From positions 1-32,233 of the IMG/VR virus record IMGVR_UViG_3300030103_003269: a stretch of 32,233 bases of DNA, one strand, 5' to 3'. A model generated the notes under the pieces. That model ran no database searches. It saw only the letters and a program-made list of their open reading frames with translations, and was not told where the DNA came from. The position numbers and the translations under genes are program-made. Source of the stretch: a virus. Shown one piece after another: positions 1 through 7,301 of the stretch (positions are counted from its first letter, which is position 1; the number at the start of each line of letters is the position of its first letter).

Positions 1-135
1 TCCACCGCCACCAGCTCCGTGATAATATTTCAACTTCACACTTTTATGCATACTATTTTGAATGTAATTAAATATTATCCAACCACCATAGCCACCTGTT
101 AAAATATTAGAACTGCATTTATAATTTATTAAATC
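1..135. repeat. Terminal direct repeat, left copy
   Basis: Bases 1-135 match 32099-32233 with 4 mismatches (window positions 4, 7, 22 and 58) and no gaps. The reading frame of the phosphoesterase gene continues across the join, which is expected if the two ends overlap on a circular or circularly permuted molecule. The mismatches suggest the ends were assembled from slightly different genomes of one population, or that these are two real copies of a terminal repeat. Confidence 0.9.
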
Positions 136-525
136 TACAAATCTTTGTAATACGTCAGTTTCACAATGCTTAATAATTGAGGTTTCGTGGTTTCCATAGC
201 CAATTAATTTAATAATATGTGCATAAGGGGTAAACCACTCTACTGCAGTTGTTACTATTGAATCAAAATAATTATTAAAAGAATGTTCTGGTCTTAAATC
301 ACTTTTATTTCCTCTTCTGTCTCCTTTACCTTGCATTAAGCAAAATAAATCGCCATTTATAATTACTGGTATATTTTTTTCTAAACAATAATCTAAATGT
401 GCTTTCAAAAGCTTTCTATCACACTTAGGATTGTCCCAATGTAAATCGCTTAATATTGCAAATTTTTTATCATTAATACCAATATCAAAACGTGCAACAT
501 TTTTACTAATTCTTATAGCTTTCAT
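1..525 (-). CDS. Calcineurin-like metallophosphoesterase, N-terminal part (gene crosses the window ends)
   Basis: Start ATG is at 525. The 175 codons here join in frame to 32098-31751, giving about 290 residues. Motifs of the binuclear-metal phosphoesterase fold are visible in order: SDLHWD (D27, H29), NGD (57-59), GNHE (111-114), a lone H169, then GHIH (199-202) in the part at the other window end. Family members hydrolyse phosphomonoesters or diesters, including nucleic acids; the substrate here is unknown. It is the last gene of the late block, after the lysis genes, and its start overlaps the stop of the 522-845 gene by ATGA. The family is clear; the biological role is not. Confidence 0.85.
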   Translation of the reverse strand, partial: MKAIRISKNVARFDIGINDKKFAILSDLHWDNPKCDRKLLKAHLDYCLEKNIPVIINGDLFCLMQGKGDRRGNKSDLRPEHSFNNYFDSIVTTAVEWFTPYAHIIKLIGYGNHETSIIKHCETDVLQRFVDLINYKCSSNILTGGYGGWIIFNYIQNSMHKSVKLKYYHGAGGGG

Positions 526-845
526 TTCTTAGCTTTCTTGGCTAATCTTTTTGCTTTTCTTGTTAAAAACCAACTAACAACTTTGCCAATCCAATTAACT
601 TTAGATTTTACGTCTACTTTAGTTCCGTCTTTATCTGTTCTTATTTCAACGTCTAAAATATCACTTTCAGTATCTAATTTAAATATTTTTACATCACCAT
701 TTTTTTGGTAAACAATATCAACAGAATCTGTGTCTATTTCAATGTAAGTTTTTCCCTTCTTTTTATCTCTCACAAATTGAACATCAAAGTTTTTTGTGTC
801 TACGTTTACCTCAATAGGCTTAATTGCATTTTTCATATTAAACAT
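522..845 (-). CDS. Hypothetical protein, basic C-terminal helix
   Basis: 107 residues, family not recognised. Residues 10-90 alternate charged and hydrophobic residues as in a small beta-rich domain. The last 20 residues include a Trp/hydrophobic stretch (IGKVVSWF) followed by a very basic tail rich in Lys, which could touch membrane or nucleic acid. It lies between the lysin and the phosphoesterase and is translationally coupled to the latter by an ATGA overlap. M4 is an alternative start. A role in lysis is only suggested by position. Confidence 0.7.
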   Translation of the reverse strand: MFNMKNAIKPIEVNVDTKNFDVQFVRDKKKGKTYIEIDTDSVDIVYQKNGDVKIFKLDTESDILDVEIRTDKDGTKVDVKSKVNWIGKVVSWFLTRKAKRLAKKAKK

Positions 846-855
846 AATTTATTTT

Positions 856-1446
856 TTAAAATTCATTTATTAAAGATAAGCTAAAATATTTTTGCTCACT
901 TTTTTTAAACATTTTTATAATTGATTCATACTCTTGGTTTTTATTACAAACTAAACAGCCAGCGCTCCAACCATTGATGTTGTCTCTTACTAATAAACTT
1001 TCTTTCACATAAGTTGAGCCATGAAAATTAGTATAAATTACTCCGCTTTCTATTTTTCCAATTTCTTCGCTTTTATCATTCATATTTCCGTCTCTATAAT
1101 ATAGAATTGGTTTTGAACTTCTCTGCCTTAATGCTGGCATTTTTCCTCTATGTAATCCGTATTTGTAAATATCATAGTACCACTCATCAGACTTAACAAC
1201 CGCCGCACCTACTTTATTATACCTTTTAAAACCACCTTTTAAAATGCTTTTTCCTGGATTAGTTGTTCCTGTTGTAACTGTTATAAATTTTGTGCCTTTA
1301 TATATATAAAATTTATCATCAAATTTATTTGGTTTATCTTCTTTACTTCTTACGGCTAATATCCAATAACCAATAGGAAAAGAATCAAAGGAATTTAATT
1401 TTTGTACTCTATCTAATAATTCTTTATCTGTGTAACTTCTTACCAT
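856..1446 (-). CDS. L,D-transpeptidase (YkuD)-like cell wall enzyme, candidate endolysin
   Basis: 196 residues. The C-terminal half contains TNFHGS (H142) followed about 20 residues later by GWSAGCLV (S161, G163, C164). This matches the His...Ser-x-Gly-Cys catalytic layout of YkuD-like cysteine enzymes, which act on peptidoglycan peptides, and resembles lysis-cassette proteins of other Bacteroidota phages with an H-R-S...S-A-G-C motif. No signal peptide or membrane segment is evident, so a holin would be needed for export. It is preceded by a holin candidate and two spanin-like genes, overlapping the nearer one by 23 nt. Function is inferred from the motif and context. Confidence 0.6.
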   Translation of the reverse strand: MVRSYTDKELLDRVQKLNSFDSFPIGYWILAVRSKEDKPNKFDDKFYIYKGTKFITVTTGTTNPGKSILKGGFKRYNKVGAAVVKSDEWYYDIYKYGLHRGKMPALRQRSSKPILYYRDGNMNDKSEEIGKIESGVIYTNFHGSTYVKESLLVRDNINGWSAGCLVCNKNQEYESIIKMFKKSEQKYFSLSLINEF

Positions 1447-1678
1447 TTCTTGTTATGTATTTTTTATATCTTAAATTTCTATCTTTTAAAAGTCTATTCT
1501 CAATCTGCAAAGCATTAATTAAACTATCATTTACATTTCTTAATGAATCAATACAAGTCGTAGCCTCTTTTTCAATTTTATAATTATCTTTTTTTACAAT
1601 TTTATAATTATCAACTGGCTCCAGAAATGAGCCAAAAAAACTAATAATTGCGACTAATATAATATGCTTGTTTTCCAT
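1424..1678 (-). CDS. Spanin-like membrane protein (N-terminal anchor plus coiled coil)
   Basis: 84 residues. A hydrophobic segment at residues 5-20 is followed by a Lys-rich region and a heptad-like stretch (about 36-70, with repeated Leu/Ile/Val), ending in a basic tail. This is the layout of Rz-type inner-membrane spanins, which link the inner and outer membranes in the last step of lysis. It overlaps the start of the lysin gene. The ATG follows a TTTTTAGATC motif by two bases. The sequence is too short and generic for a firm family call. Confidence 0.6.
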   Translation of the reverse strand: MENKHIILVAIISFFGSFLEPVDNYKIVKKDNYKIEKEATTCIDSLRNVNDSLINALQIENRLLKDRNLRYKKYITRNGKKLHR

Positions 1679-1689
1679 TGATCTAAAAA

Positions 1690-1938
1690 TTATTTTTCTT
1701 CTAACATTTGTTTTCTTTTATTTTCAAATATTAAATCTTGTAAAAGTTGTTTATCAATTTTTCTTTCTTCATCACAATCATTTAATCTTTCTCTTTGCGC
1801 TTGTATTTCTTTTTCTTTACTGTCTATTAAATATCTACCAGTCCAGCCTAATCCTATTATAGCTAAAAAAAAAATAACACTAAAAGGCGATTTTAAAAAC
1901 TCTTTAAAACCTACATTAAAAATCTTTTCCTTCATCAT
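1690..1938 (-). CDS. Second spanin-like protein (membrane anchor plus charged coiled coil)
   Basis: 82 residues. A hydrophobic segment at about 17-38 is followed by a long helical region dense in Glu, Lys, Arg and Gln (residues 40-82) that looks like a coiled coil. It resembles Rz-like or bacteriocin/holin-associated proteins. It sits between the holin candidate, whose 3' end it overlaps by 23 nt, and the other anchored coiled-coil protein. Starts at M1 or M2 are both possible. With 1424-1678 it may form a two-part lysis accessory system, which is inference from gene order. Confidence 0.6.
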   Translation of the reverse strand: MMKEKIFNVGFKEFLKSPFSVIFFLAIIGLGWTGRYLIDSKEKEIQAQRERLNDCDEERKIDKQLLQDLIFENKRKQMLEEK

Positions 1939-2104
1939 TATTATTTTTTAATCCTACTAGCATTTGTAATAATGTGTATGCTATAATTAAAACTCCAGCA
2001 AAAAATTTATAAGAATTATGTTGAAATAATAAACTAATTCCTGTAAATATTGCACTACTAAATACAACTACACCAAAAAATTGTATTTCTTTTTTATTTC
2101 TCAT
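1916..2104 (-). CDS. Holin candidate with two transmembrane segments
   Basis: 62 residues with two hydrophobic stretches (about 8-27 and 33-51), a short basic N-terminus and a hydrophilic charged C-terminus. Size and topology match class II holins, which form holes in the inner membrane and time lysis. It overlaps the upstream 2094-2354 gene and the downstream spanin-like gene, as expected in a compact lysis cassette. No sequence family was recognised, so the call rests on topology and context. Confidence 0.55.
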   Translation of the reverse strand: MRNKKEIQFFGVVVFSSAIFTGISLLFQHNSYKFFAGVLIIAYTLLQMLVGLKNNNDEGKDF

Positions 2105-2354
2105 CTTCTTCTATTGGCTCACTCCACTCATCTGTTGCCATTAATAAAAGCGTTTCTTCGTGATTTAAGCATTCTATTGGTACAATAGTTTCGTCTTTTA
2201 TAAATGTAGGTTCAACACTCCATTTTAAAACAAACTTTGTTAAATCTAAACTTCTTCTTATTGTATCTTTTGAAGTTTCTCCTACTTGTGAAAAATCTAC
2301 TTTTGGTAAATCATCAATGCTTATAATAGCGTATGTTAAATTATTTTTTTTCAT
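2094..2354 (-). CDS. Conserved phage protein of unknown function
   Basis: 86 residues. It contains a VDFSQVGETSKDTIRRS segment followed by L-D-x-T-K-F-V-L-K-W, a pattern I associate with small late-gene proteins of flavobacterial phages of unknown role. No membrane segment or catalytic motif is visible, and the C-terminus is acidic. It lies between the LamG fibre gene and the holin, so it could be a fibre accessory or a lysis gene; the sequence does not decide. Confidence 0.65.
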   Translation of the reverse strand: MKKNNLTYAIISIDDLPKVDFSQVGETSKDTIRRSLDLTKFVLKWSVEPTFIKDETIVPIECLNHEETLLLMATDEWSEPIEEDEK

Positions 2355-2372
2355 TTTTTTATTTTTTTATTT

Positions 2373-3215
2373 TTAAGTTGGCACATCTGTACTATATGCA
2401 GTGCCATTTATTAAAGTTGCATCATTGCCACCACTACCGCTATCTGTTGCAGTTGTTCCGCTACCCTCTTCAAATCTGTACCAAGTTGTAGGAGCTGTCA
2501 ATCCGTTACTATTTAGGTCATTTGGCACACCACTATTATAGATAGTATCTACATCAGATTGAGTTCTAAAATCTTGTCCACTCCATATTGCGAACTCATC
2601 AATTTTACCACCGAATACACTACTTAATGATGATGCTCTTGTGCCTATATGTAATTCACTTGTTGAATTTGGTAAAGTAGTGGCTAGATAACGTCCATTT
2701 GTTGTCAAAGCAACGCTATCGAAATAGATTTGGCACTCGCTAAATGTTGGTAAACTTAAATCTATACATACTAATAAATGATGCCATTGTCCGTCGTTTC
2801 TAATTGCTCCAAGACTTGCAGATGCTCTATTAGCGTTAGTAGCACTATCAACATAAACCCAACAAGTAGTATTTGTACTTGTTTGTAGTCTTATACCTAA
2901 CTGAAAATTACTGCCACCCGAAGTACTACATAAATAACTCAAAGTATCAGACGTTGAATCTATTTTAACCCAAGCACTTACTGTGATTTTACTTTCTCCG
3001 TCTAATTCTGTGTAAGTTGAATTTGTTTCAACATAGTCATCTACGCCGTCATATTCTGTAGAATAAACATTTTCAAAAACTGCTCCACTTGTTTTTAATG
3101 CCGTATCTCCACTTGGAGAATCAGCATAAATTTTACCCCAATCAATCGTATTGTTGGTTGAACCTCTGCCCCATTCTATTGTGTTATTTACTACTCCTTG
3201 TCCCCAATCTGACAT
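2373..3215 (-). CDS. LamG/concanavalin-like tail fibre or receptor-binding protein
   Basis: 280 residues. The N-terminus repeats a short Trp-Gly unit (WGxGxxNNTIxWG) seen in flavobacterial phage structural proteins, probably a virion attachment tag. Residues about 50-225 form a Laminin_G_3-type jelly roll: FDG/YDGVDDYVE at the start, an ISAWVK-like strand, GQWHHLLV near the middle and GKIDEFAIW near the end. Such domains bind glycans, so host-surface recognition is the likely role. The C-terminal 40 residues contain IYNSGVPNDL and end DVPT, shared with the paralogue at 3243-3968. Confidence 0.8.
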   Translation of the reverse strand: MSDWGQGVVNNTIEWGRGSTNNTIDWGKIYADSPSGDTALKTSGAVFENVYSTEYDGVDDYVETNSTYTELDGESKITVSAWVKIDSTSDTLSYLCSTSGGSNFQLGIRLQTSTNTTCWVYVDSATNANRASASLGAIRNDGQWHHLLVCIDLSLPTFSECQIYFDSVALTTNGRYLATTLPNSTSELHIGTRASSLSSVFGGKIDEFAIWSGQDFRTQSDVDTIYNSGVPNDLNSNGLTAPTTWYRFEEGSGTTATDSGSGGNDATLINGTAYSTDVPT

Positions 3216-3242
3216 AATTTTTATTTTTTAATTCGTTTATAT

Positions 3243-3968
3243 TTATGGTACATCTGTTACTATATCGCCACTAACCATATTTGTCATTGTTCCGTTATTC
3301 CCTAAACTTCCATTGTCTGTAATAGTTGGGTATGTATCTCCGTCTCCATTTCGCCACCAAGCCAAAGGGTTAAGACTTGTTAAGTCGTTAGGATTGCCAC
3401 TATTGTAAATAGAAGAAATATTAGAACTTTGGTCGCTATTCCAAAATGCAACCTCGTCAATATTACCTTTAAATTCATACCCACCTGCTCTCCCTATAGT
3501 AACAATTATATTTGGAGATAAAGCAAGTGAATTTTGTCCAATATTTACATTAGTATTTATGACCTCTGTTCCGTCTAAATACATTTTTAAATCAAAGGTA
3601 TTGTCTCCATTATTCTTAGCAGAATACAAAACGTGATGCCAATTAGTATCAAAAGTTGTAGTAAATGATGCTCTCCAATTATCATTAATGCTTACTCGTA
3701 AAATATTATTTATAAATAACAATCCCAAACCTCTACCATAAGCAAAATTTGTATTTCCAAAATTAAACGGACTTTCTATTCTTGAAGATGTTCTTTTATA
3801 CCATAAACTAACAGTTTGGTCTCCTGCATAAGAAGAGCCTAAATGCGCACCTAAAGTTGTTCCACAGTCCACATAGTCATCAACTCCGTCAAAGTCAAGT
3901 GATTTCGTATTTGAAAAACTTGATGTTGCCGTTGGTCTTGCTATAATTCCGTGTGTTGCTAAATGCAT
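3243..3968 (-). CDS. Second LamG-domain tail fibre or receptor-binding protein
   Basis: 241 residues. LamG hallmarks are FDGVDDYVDCG near residue 27, NWHHVLYS, LKMYLDGTEV and GNIDEVAFWN, followed by IYNSGNPNDL and a C-terminus ending DVP. It is paralogous to the 2373-3215 product but lacks the Trp-Gly repeat N-terminus. It is separated by 3 nt from the upstream fibre gene 3972-4412, which suggests one assembled fibre. Probable role: glycan binding on the host surface. Confidence 0.8.
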   Translation of the reverse strand: MHLATHGIIARPTATSSFSNTKSLDFDGVDDYVDCGTTLGAHLGSSYAGDQTVSLWYKRTSSRIESPFNFGNTNFAYGRGLGLLFINNILRVSINDNWRASFTTTFDTNWHHVLYSAKNNGDNTFDLKMYLDGTEVINTNVNIGQNSLALSPNIIVTIGRAGGYEFKGNIDEVAFWNSDQSSNISSIYNSGNPNDLTSLNPLAWWRNGDGDTYPTITDNGSLGNNGTMTNMVSGDIVTDVP

Positions 3969-3971
3969 AAT

Positions 3972-4412
3972 TTATGTTGTTATATCTCCTGCCAAATACC
4001 ACTCATCAGTACCACGCTTTATTAAACTACCCATTGCATATTGAGCCGAAAGTTTTGTTTTACCACCACTTGAACGTAATGTCACACCACTACCAGCAAC
4101 TACTGTTGTTTGCCCAGCACCTAATTGACTAATCAATATTTGAGTACCAACTGGAAAAGCAACGCTACTATTTGGTGGTATAGTCAAATTGTTAGCACTT
4201 CCGTTTTCCATTTCTACTAATCTATTAGCATCAGCTAAAACCAAAGTGTAACTAGCACCTTCTTTATTAAGTTCAATTTGTCTTAATTCTGTACCAGTTA
4301 AATATTTAGAATCATAACCGCCAGAGCCGTCAGATTTACTAATTATAAATAAATCAGTATCTTCTAAAAAAGTACCTTTATTTGTTAATTCGCTTATTTT
4401 AACTTCTGCCAT
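3972..4412 (-). CDS. Tail fibre protein with beta-rich capping domain
   Basis: 146 residues. The N-terminus (AEVKISELTNKGTFLEDTDL) resembles the usual start of phage neck or tail appendage proteins. Residues about 55-146 carry a well-known fibre module: SYTLVLADANRLVEM, then a run of small and hydrophobic residues ending PVGTQILISQLGAGQTTV, then SGVTLRSSGGKTKLSAQYA and KRGTDEWYLAGD. Its precise place on the tail is unknown. It begins the fibre gene run. Confidence 0.75.
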   Translation of the reverse strand: MAEVKISELTNKGTFLEDTDLFIISKSDGSGGYDSKYLTGTELRQIELNKEGASYTLVLADANRLVEMENGSANNLTIPPNSSVAFPVGTQILISQLGAGQTTVVAGSGVTLRSSGGKTKLSAQYAMGSLIKRGTDEWYLAGDITT

Positions 4413-4510
4413 AATTGTAATATGTTTTTATACTCTGGTTTTTTATCACAAAACTTTTTTAATTTAATTAAGTTTTGATTCTTTATCTTATAAACTGTTC
4501 TTTTCTTCAT
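4394..4510 (-). CDS. Possible small basic protein (38 aa)
   Basis: An ATG at 4510, three bases after the stop of the DUF6712-like gene, opens 38 codons: MKKRTVYKIKNQNLIKLKKF followed by CDKKPEYKNILQLWQKLK. It ends inside the start of the fibre gene (19 nt overlap). It fills an otherwise empty 100-base gap and the spacing fits an operon. The peptide is basic with one Cys. Its length gives little statistical support. Confidence 0.4.
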   Translation of the reverse strand: MKKRTVYKIKNQNLIKLKKFCDKKPEYKNILQLWQKLK

Positions 4511-4513
4511 TTT

Positions 4514-5014
4514 TTATATATACCAATTTGTATTATTTACGTCTGTACTTGGGTACATATCTTCACTACTATTGGAGTTATATTCTGGAAATAAATTTGA
4601 GTTACTGCAAATGTAATCTACAAATCTTTGAGTGTAATGTTCAGCAATTCTCTGCTCACTTGCAACCAAATTATTTATTTCTTCACTACTTGCCGTAACA
4701 CTATTCTCAGCACTATGTTTATATACTCCCTTATTACTAATTGTAAAACTTGCATAATGCAAAAATTCTACCATAGCATAATGTATTAGCATTGGTTTTA
4801 GATATTTTGTTACTAAGGTCAAATAATTACCAGCTAAAGTACCAGCAATAATATCCGCTTGTATCTTCTCTAATAAATCTGTGCCAATATAATTCTGTAT
4901 ATGAGTGTCTTGTGCAATCTTAATGTGTTGAATAAATTTTGACGTATCTACGTTTCCATTCATTGAAGTGAATCGTACTATGTCTTTCCTGGAAATAATT
5001 AATGCCTCTGCCAT
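4514..5014 (-). CDS. Head-tail connector-like protein (DUF6712-like)
   Basis: 166 residues. The sequence has the pattern of the DUF6712 family of Bacteroidota phages: DIVRFTSMNGNVDTSKFIQ, then HIQNYIGTDLLEKIQ, then PMLIHYAMVEFLHYASFTI and NKGVYKH. All-helical proteins of this size next to a portal gene usually complete the head and connect it to the tail. Its start overlaps the portal stop by one base. Role inferred from family resemblance and position. Confidence 0.7.
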   Translation of the reverse strand: MAEALIISRKDIVRFTSMNGNVDTSKFIQHIKIAQDTHIQNYIGTDLLEKIQADIIAGTLAGNYLTLVTKYLKPMLIHYAMVEFLHYASFTISNKGVYKHSAENSVTASSEEINNLVASEQRIAEHYTQRFVDYICSNSNLFPEYNSNSSEDMYPSTDVNNTNWYI

Positions 5015-6822
5015 TATTGAAATCTTTTATTATTTGGGTGGTAACCTCGACCAGGGTTGGTACTGGTTTTTGGTATATCTATTGGTGCAATTTGTGCCTC
5101 TTTCCAGCCATTTGGGTTTACTATATAAGGTAACTCGCCTACAATTTCAGAACTTGCTAAGCTTTTATCTTTATAAAAACTTCCGTCAGTTTTCTTCTTT
5201 AATCTGTAAAGATTTTCTGCCCAAAAATGATAGCAATTTGGCCCACCTTTGTACTTGAATAAACTATAATTTTGACCTTTATGTCCGAACTTATTGTTAA
5301 CACCTTGAAAAGATGCCATGTCTATATCTTCTTTTCTATAACGTACACCTTTATCTGTCCTTTTCATCATATGCTGACAAAAATCTCTGCTTTTTCCAGT
5401 TTTAGATCCTTTCTTTATTTCCTCATATGAATATCTAACTTTATAAATATCCTTATCTAAAAAAGATTTTCTATTTGGATAACTTGTAATGTAATCTTTT
5501 AACTTAGTTAAATTACTTTTTTTTCTTCTTATAACTCTATTCGCCCAATCATCAATGCTTTCGTTTTCTTCATTGAAAACTCTCTTGTCTACTAATTCCC
5601 ATTCTTGCTCGTCTATGATTTCTCCGTCTAAATTATCTATTAAACTTTTTTTAGTTTCATCATTTAAGACTAATGAATTTAATTCTGTTTCAATTCCTGT
5701 TTCTTCTTCAATCACTTCTTCATCTTCGACACCTTCTAAATCTTTAAAATCTAAGGGTTGTAATGTTTTGAAATATAATTTTAATGATACATCATTGAAT
5801 GCTAAAATTTTATCTAAAGCATCTATTAAAACATTTTGAATTGGTTTTACAACCATATTGTCAAAAAGTATTGATGAATCTTTCAACTCGTCTGCGTTAC
5901 TTGAAAAACCATTTTTACTTGCTATGCCAAATAATAGTGGCGAGGTAACATTATGAGCAACCATAATTTTACGCATACACTCGTCAGCTAAGTATTGGTA
6001 ATGTTCTGGAGCATTATTTAATTGAATGTCATCAACAGTTGTCTTGCTTGTTTCATCACTATTAAAAGAAACAATGACTTTCTGCCCATTTGAGCCAGTT
6101 AATTTATTCATCACTTTTGAACTAACGATTTCTTGTTGTTCCTCTGTTGGAATTCCATTATTAAAGTTAACCACCTTTGTAGAACTAAATGAGTTCTGTA
6201 CATCATTAATTAAGTACTCGCTTATTTCTTCTTCAAGTGTACAATATGATAAGCCACCGACATAATCAACACATGAGTAATATTTCATTCCAGGTGTATA
6301 ATTGTTGAAATATAATATTTCTATTTTTTCACTACTATACCCAAATGCTGGAATTCTTTTTGGTGGAAATTTTTTTACATTTTCCCAATTATCCGAATAA
6401 TAATATCCTTCAATTTCTCCGTTTTCATTACACTTTTCAGCACCTAATAATTGAACTGGTATATGCAAAGCTTTAATAATCTTTTTTCTATCTTTTGAGT
6501 AATGTATTTGAAATGCACCTTGTCCGAGCATCTTAAAATCTAATATTACTTTTTTTAAATCTTCTGGAGAAAATAGACTAATGCTTTGAGCATACTCATT
6601 TGGCTTTTTACTCGCATCTAAGGCACTTAATCCTTTTCCATAAACCAACCTACAAATGTTATTTATTATTGCGTTATTCGTAGTTGAATTTTTATAGTTA
6701 TTTATAAGGAATTCAAAATAATCGTTGTTTTTTCCATATAAAACCCAATCTCGTCTTTTATCTTCTACAATTTGTGGTACTTCATAAGCACTTAAATTTA
6801 ATATGTGTGAGTTATTATTCAT
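5014..6822 (-). CDS. Portal protein with C-terminal F-like extension
   Basis: 602 residues. The first about 370 residues look like an HK97-type portal: YEFLINNY-like start, LVYGKGL, ISEYLINDVQNSFSSTKVVNF, HNVTSPLLFGI and a helical stem. An acidic linker (about 365-385) leads to a C-terminal region with SRDFCQHMM (478-486), YRKEDI, and YKGGPNCYHFW (524-534). That module resembles the C-terminal region of Mu gpF-like minor head proteins in these phages. The portal forms the packaging channel at one capsid vertex. It lies downstream of the capsid gene, unlike the HK97/lambda order. Confidence 0.8.
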   Translation of the reverse strand: MNNNSHILNLSAYEVPQIVEDKRRDWVLYGKNNDYFEFLINNYKNSTTNNAIINNICRLVYGKGLSALDASKKPNEYAQSISLFSPEDLKKVILDFKMLGQGAFQIHYSKDRKKIIKALHIPVQLLGAEKCNENGEIEGYYYSDNWENVKKFPPKRIPAFGYSSEKIEILYFNNYTPGMKYYSCVDYVGGLSYCTLEEEISEYLINDVQNSFSSTKVVNFNNGIPTEEQQEIVSSKVMNKLTGSNGQKVIVSFNSDETSKTTVDDIQLNNAPEHYQYLADECMRKIMVAHNVTSPLLFGIASKNGFSSNADELKDSSILFDNMVVKPIQNVLIDALDKILAFNDVSLKLYFKTLQPLDFKDLEGVEDEEVIEEETGIETELNSLVLNDETKKSLIDNLDGEIIDEQEWELVDKRVFNEENESIDDWANRVIRRKKSNLTKLKDYITSYPNRKSFLDKDIYKVRYSYEEIKKGSKTGKSRDFCQHMMKRTDKGVRYRKEDIDMASFQGVNNKFGHKGQNYSLFKYKGGPNCYHFWAENLYRLKKKTDGSFYKDKSLASSEIVGELPYIVNPNGWKEAQIAPIDIPKTSTNPGRGYHPNNKRFQ

Positions 6823-7168
6823 AAATTATAAATTCATTTGTTGATGCATTCGATTGATATACATTTTCATTAACATTAAAGTTAGCAATAACTTGATTAG
6901 TTACAAAAATTCTATCTCTATAAACTATGTCTGTGCCATTTTTAACCAATAGACGATAAAACCTATCCTCAACTAAATTAAACACAGGAGATGCTATGTG
7001 AAACGTCGCAGTAATTGATTCATAATAATCATTAGAGGAACTACTGCTAATTGTAATTTGTGTTTCTACATTTGTACTCTCATCTTTTATAAATAATCCG
7101 TCATAAGTTTTACTTCTAGGAATAAATTTAAATGATTGTGGGTTTGTATCTACTTTTAATATTATCAT
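6815..7168 (-). CDS. Structural-region protein of unknown function, led by an ECF-type promoter
   Basis: 117 residues, beta-rich by composition (FKFIPRSKTYDGLFIKDEST, then alternating strands and FYRLLVKNGTDIVYRDRIF). I recall similar short proteins beside portal genes in flavobacterial phages but know no function. Its ATG (7168) lies 12 bases after the CGTT of a promoter-like element at 7177-7198. A terminator (7234-7260) isolates it from the capsid genes, so it heads a separate late transcript with the portal. Confidence 0.7.
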   Translation of the reverse strand: MIILKVDTNPQSFKFIPRSKTYDGLFIKDESTNVETQITISSSSSNDYYESITATFHIASPVFNLVEDRFYRLLVKNGTDIVYRDRIFVTNQVIANFNVNENVYQSNASTNEFIIYE

Positions 7169-7176
7169 ACTTATAT

Positions 7177-7198
7177 AACGCTAAAATTCAAATTTGTT
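7177..7198 (-). promoter_or_regulatory. ECF-type late promoter candidate upstream of the 7168 gene
   Basis: On the minus strand AAC (7198-7196) is followed by 15 nt and then CGTTATATAA (from 7180). The same AAC-N15-CGTTATATA layout occurs at 9521-9542 and 10902-10923. AAC at -35 and CGT at -10 is the usual ECF sigma pattern, and an ECF-like sigma is encoded at 23122-23721. CGTT starts 12 bases before the ATG, so the transcript would be nearly leaderless. Confidence 0.65.
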
Positions 7199-7233
7199 AG
7201 AAATATAAGACTAAAATAAATTTTAGATCACAG

Positions 7234-7260
7234 AAAAAAAGGCCGTATAAATACGACCTT
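7234..7260 (-). terminator. Intrinsic terminator after the capsid/tail-tube-like genes
   Basis: Minus strand: AAGGTCGTAT, loop TT, ATACGGCCTT (one U-G wobble), then a run of seven T. The stem spans 7239-7260 and the T run 7234-7240. It lies 40 bases after the 7302 stop and just before the 7177-7198 promoter, so it marks a clean transcript boundary. Confidence 0.85.
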
Positions 7261-7301
7261 CTTTGAGTAATACAAATTATAAAATTTGATAAAGAAAACT
7301 C

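Noticed and set aside
1668-1862. Plus-strand ORFs, for example 1668-1862, 9127-9357, 13803-14207 and 26435-26761
   Set aside because: They lie opposite well-supported minus-strand genes, their products are Leu/Phe/Ser-rich shadows of AT-rich antisense, and no plus-strand terminator or promoter supports them.
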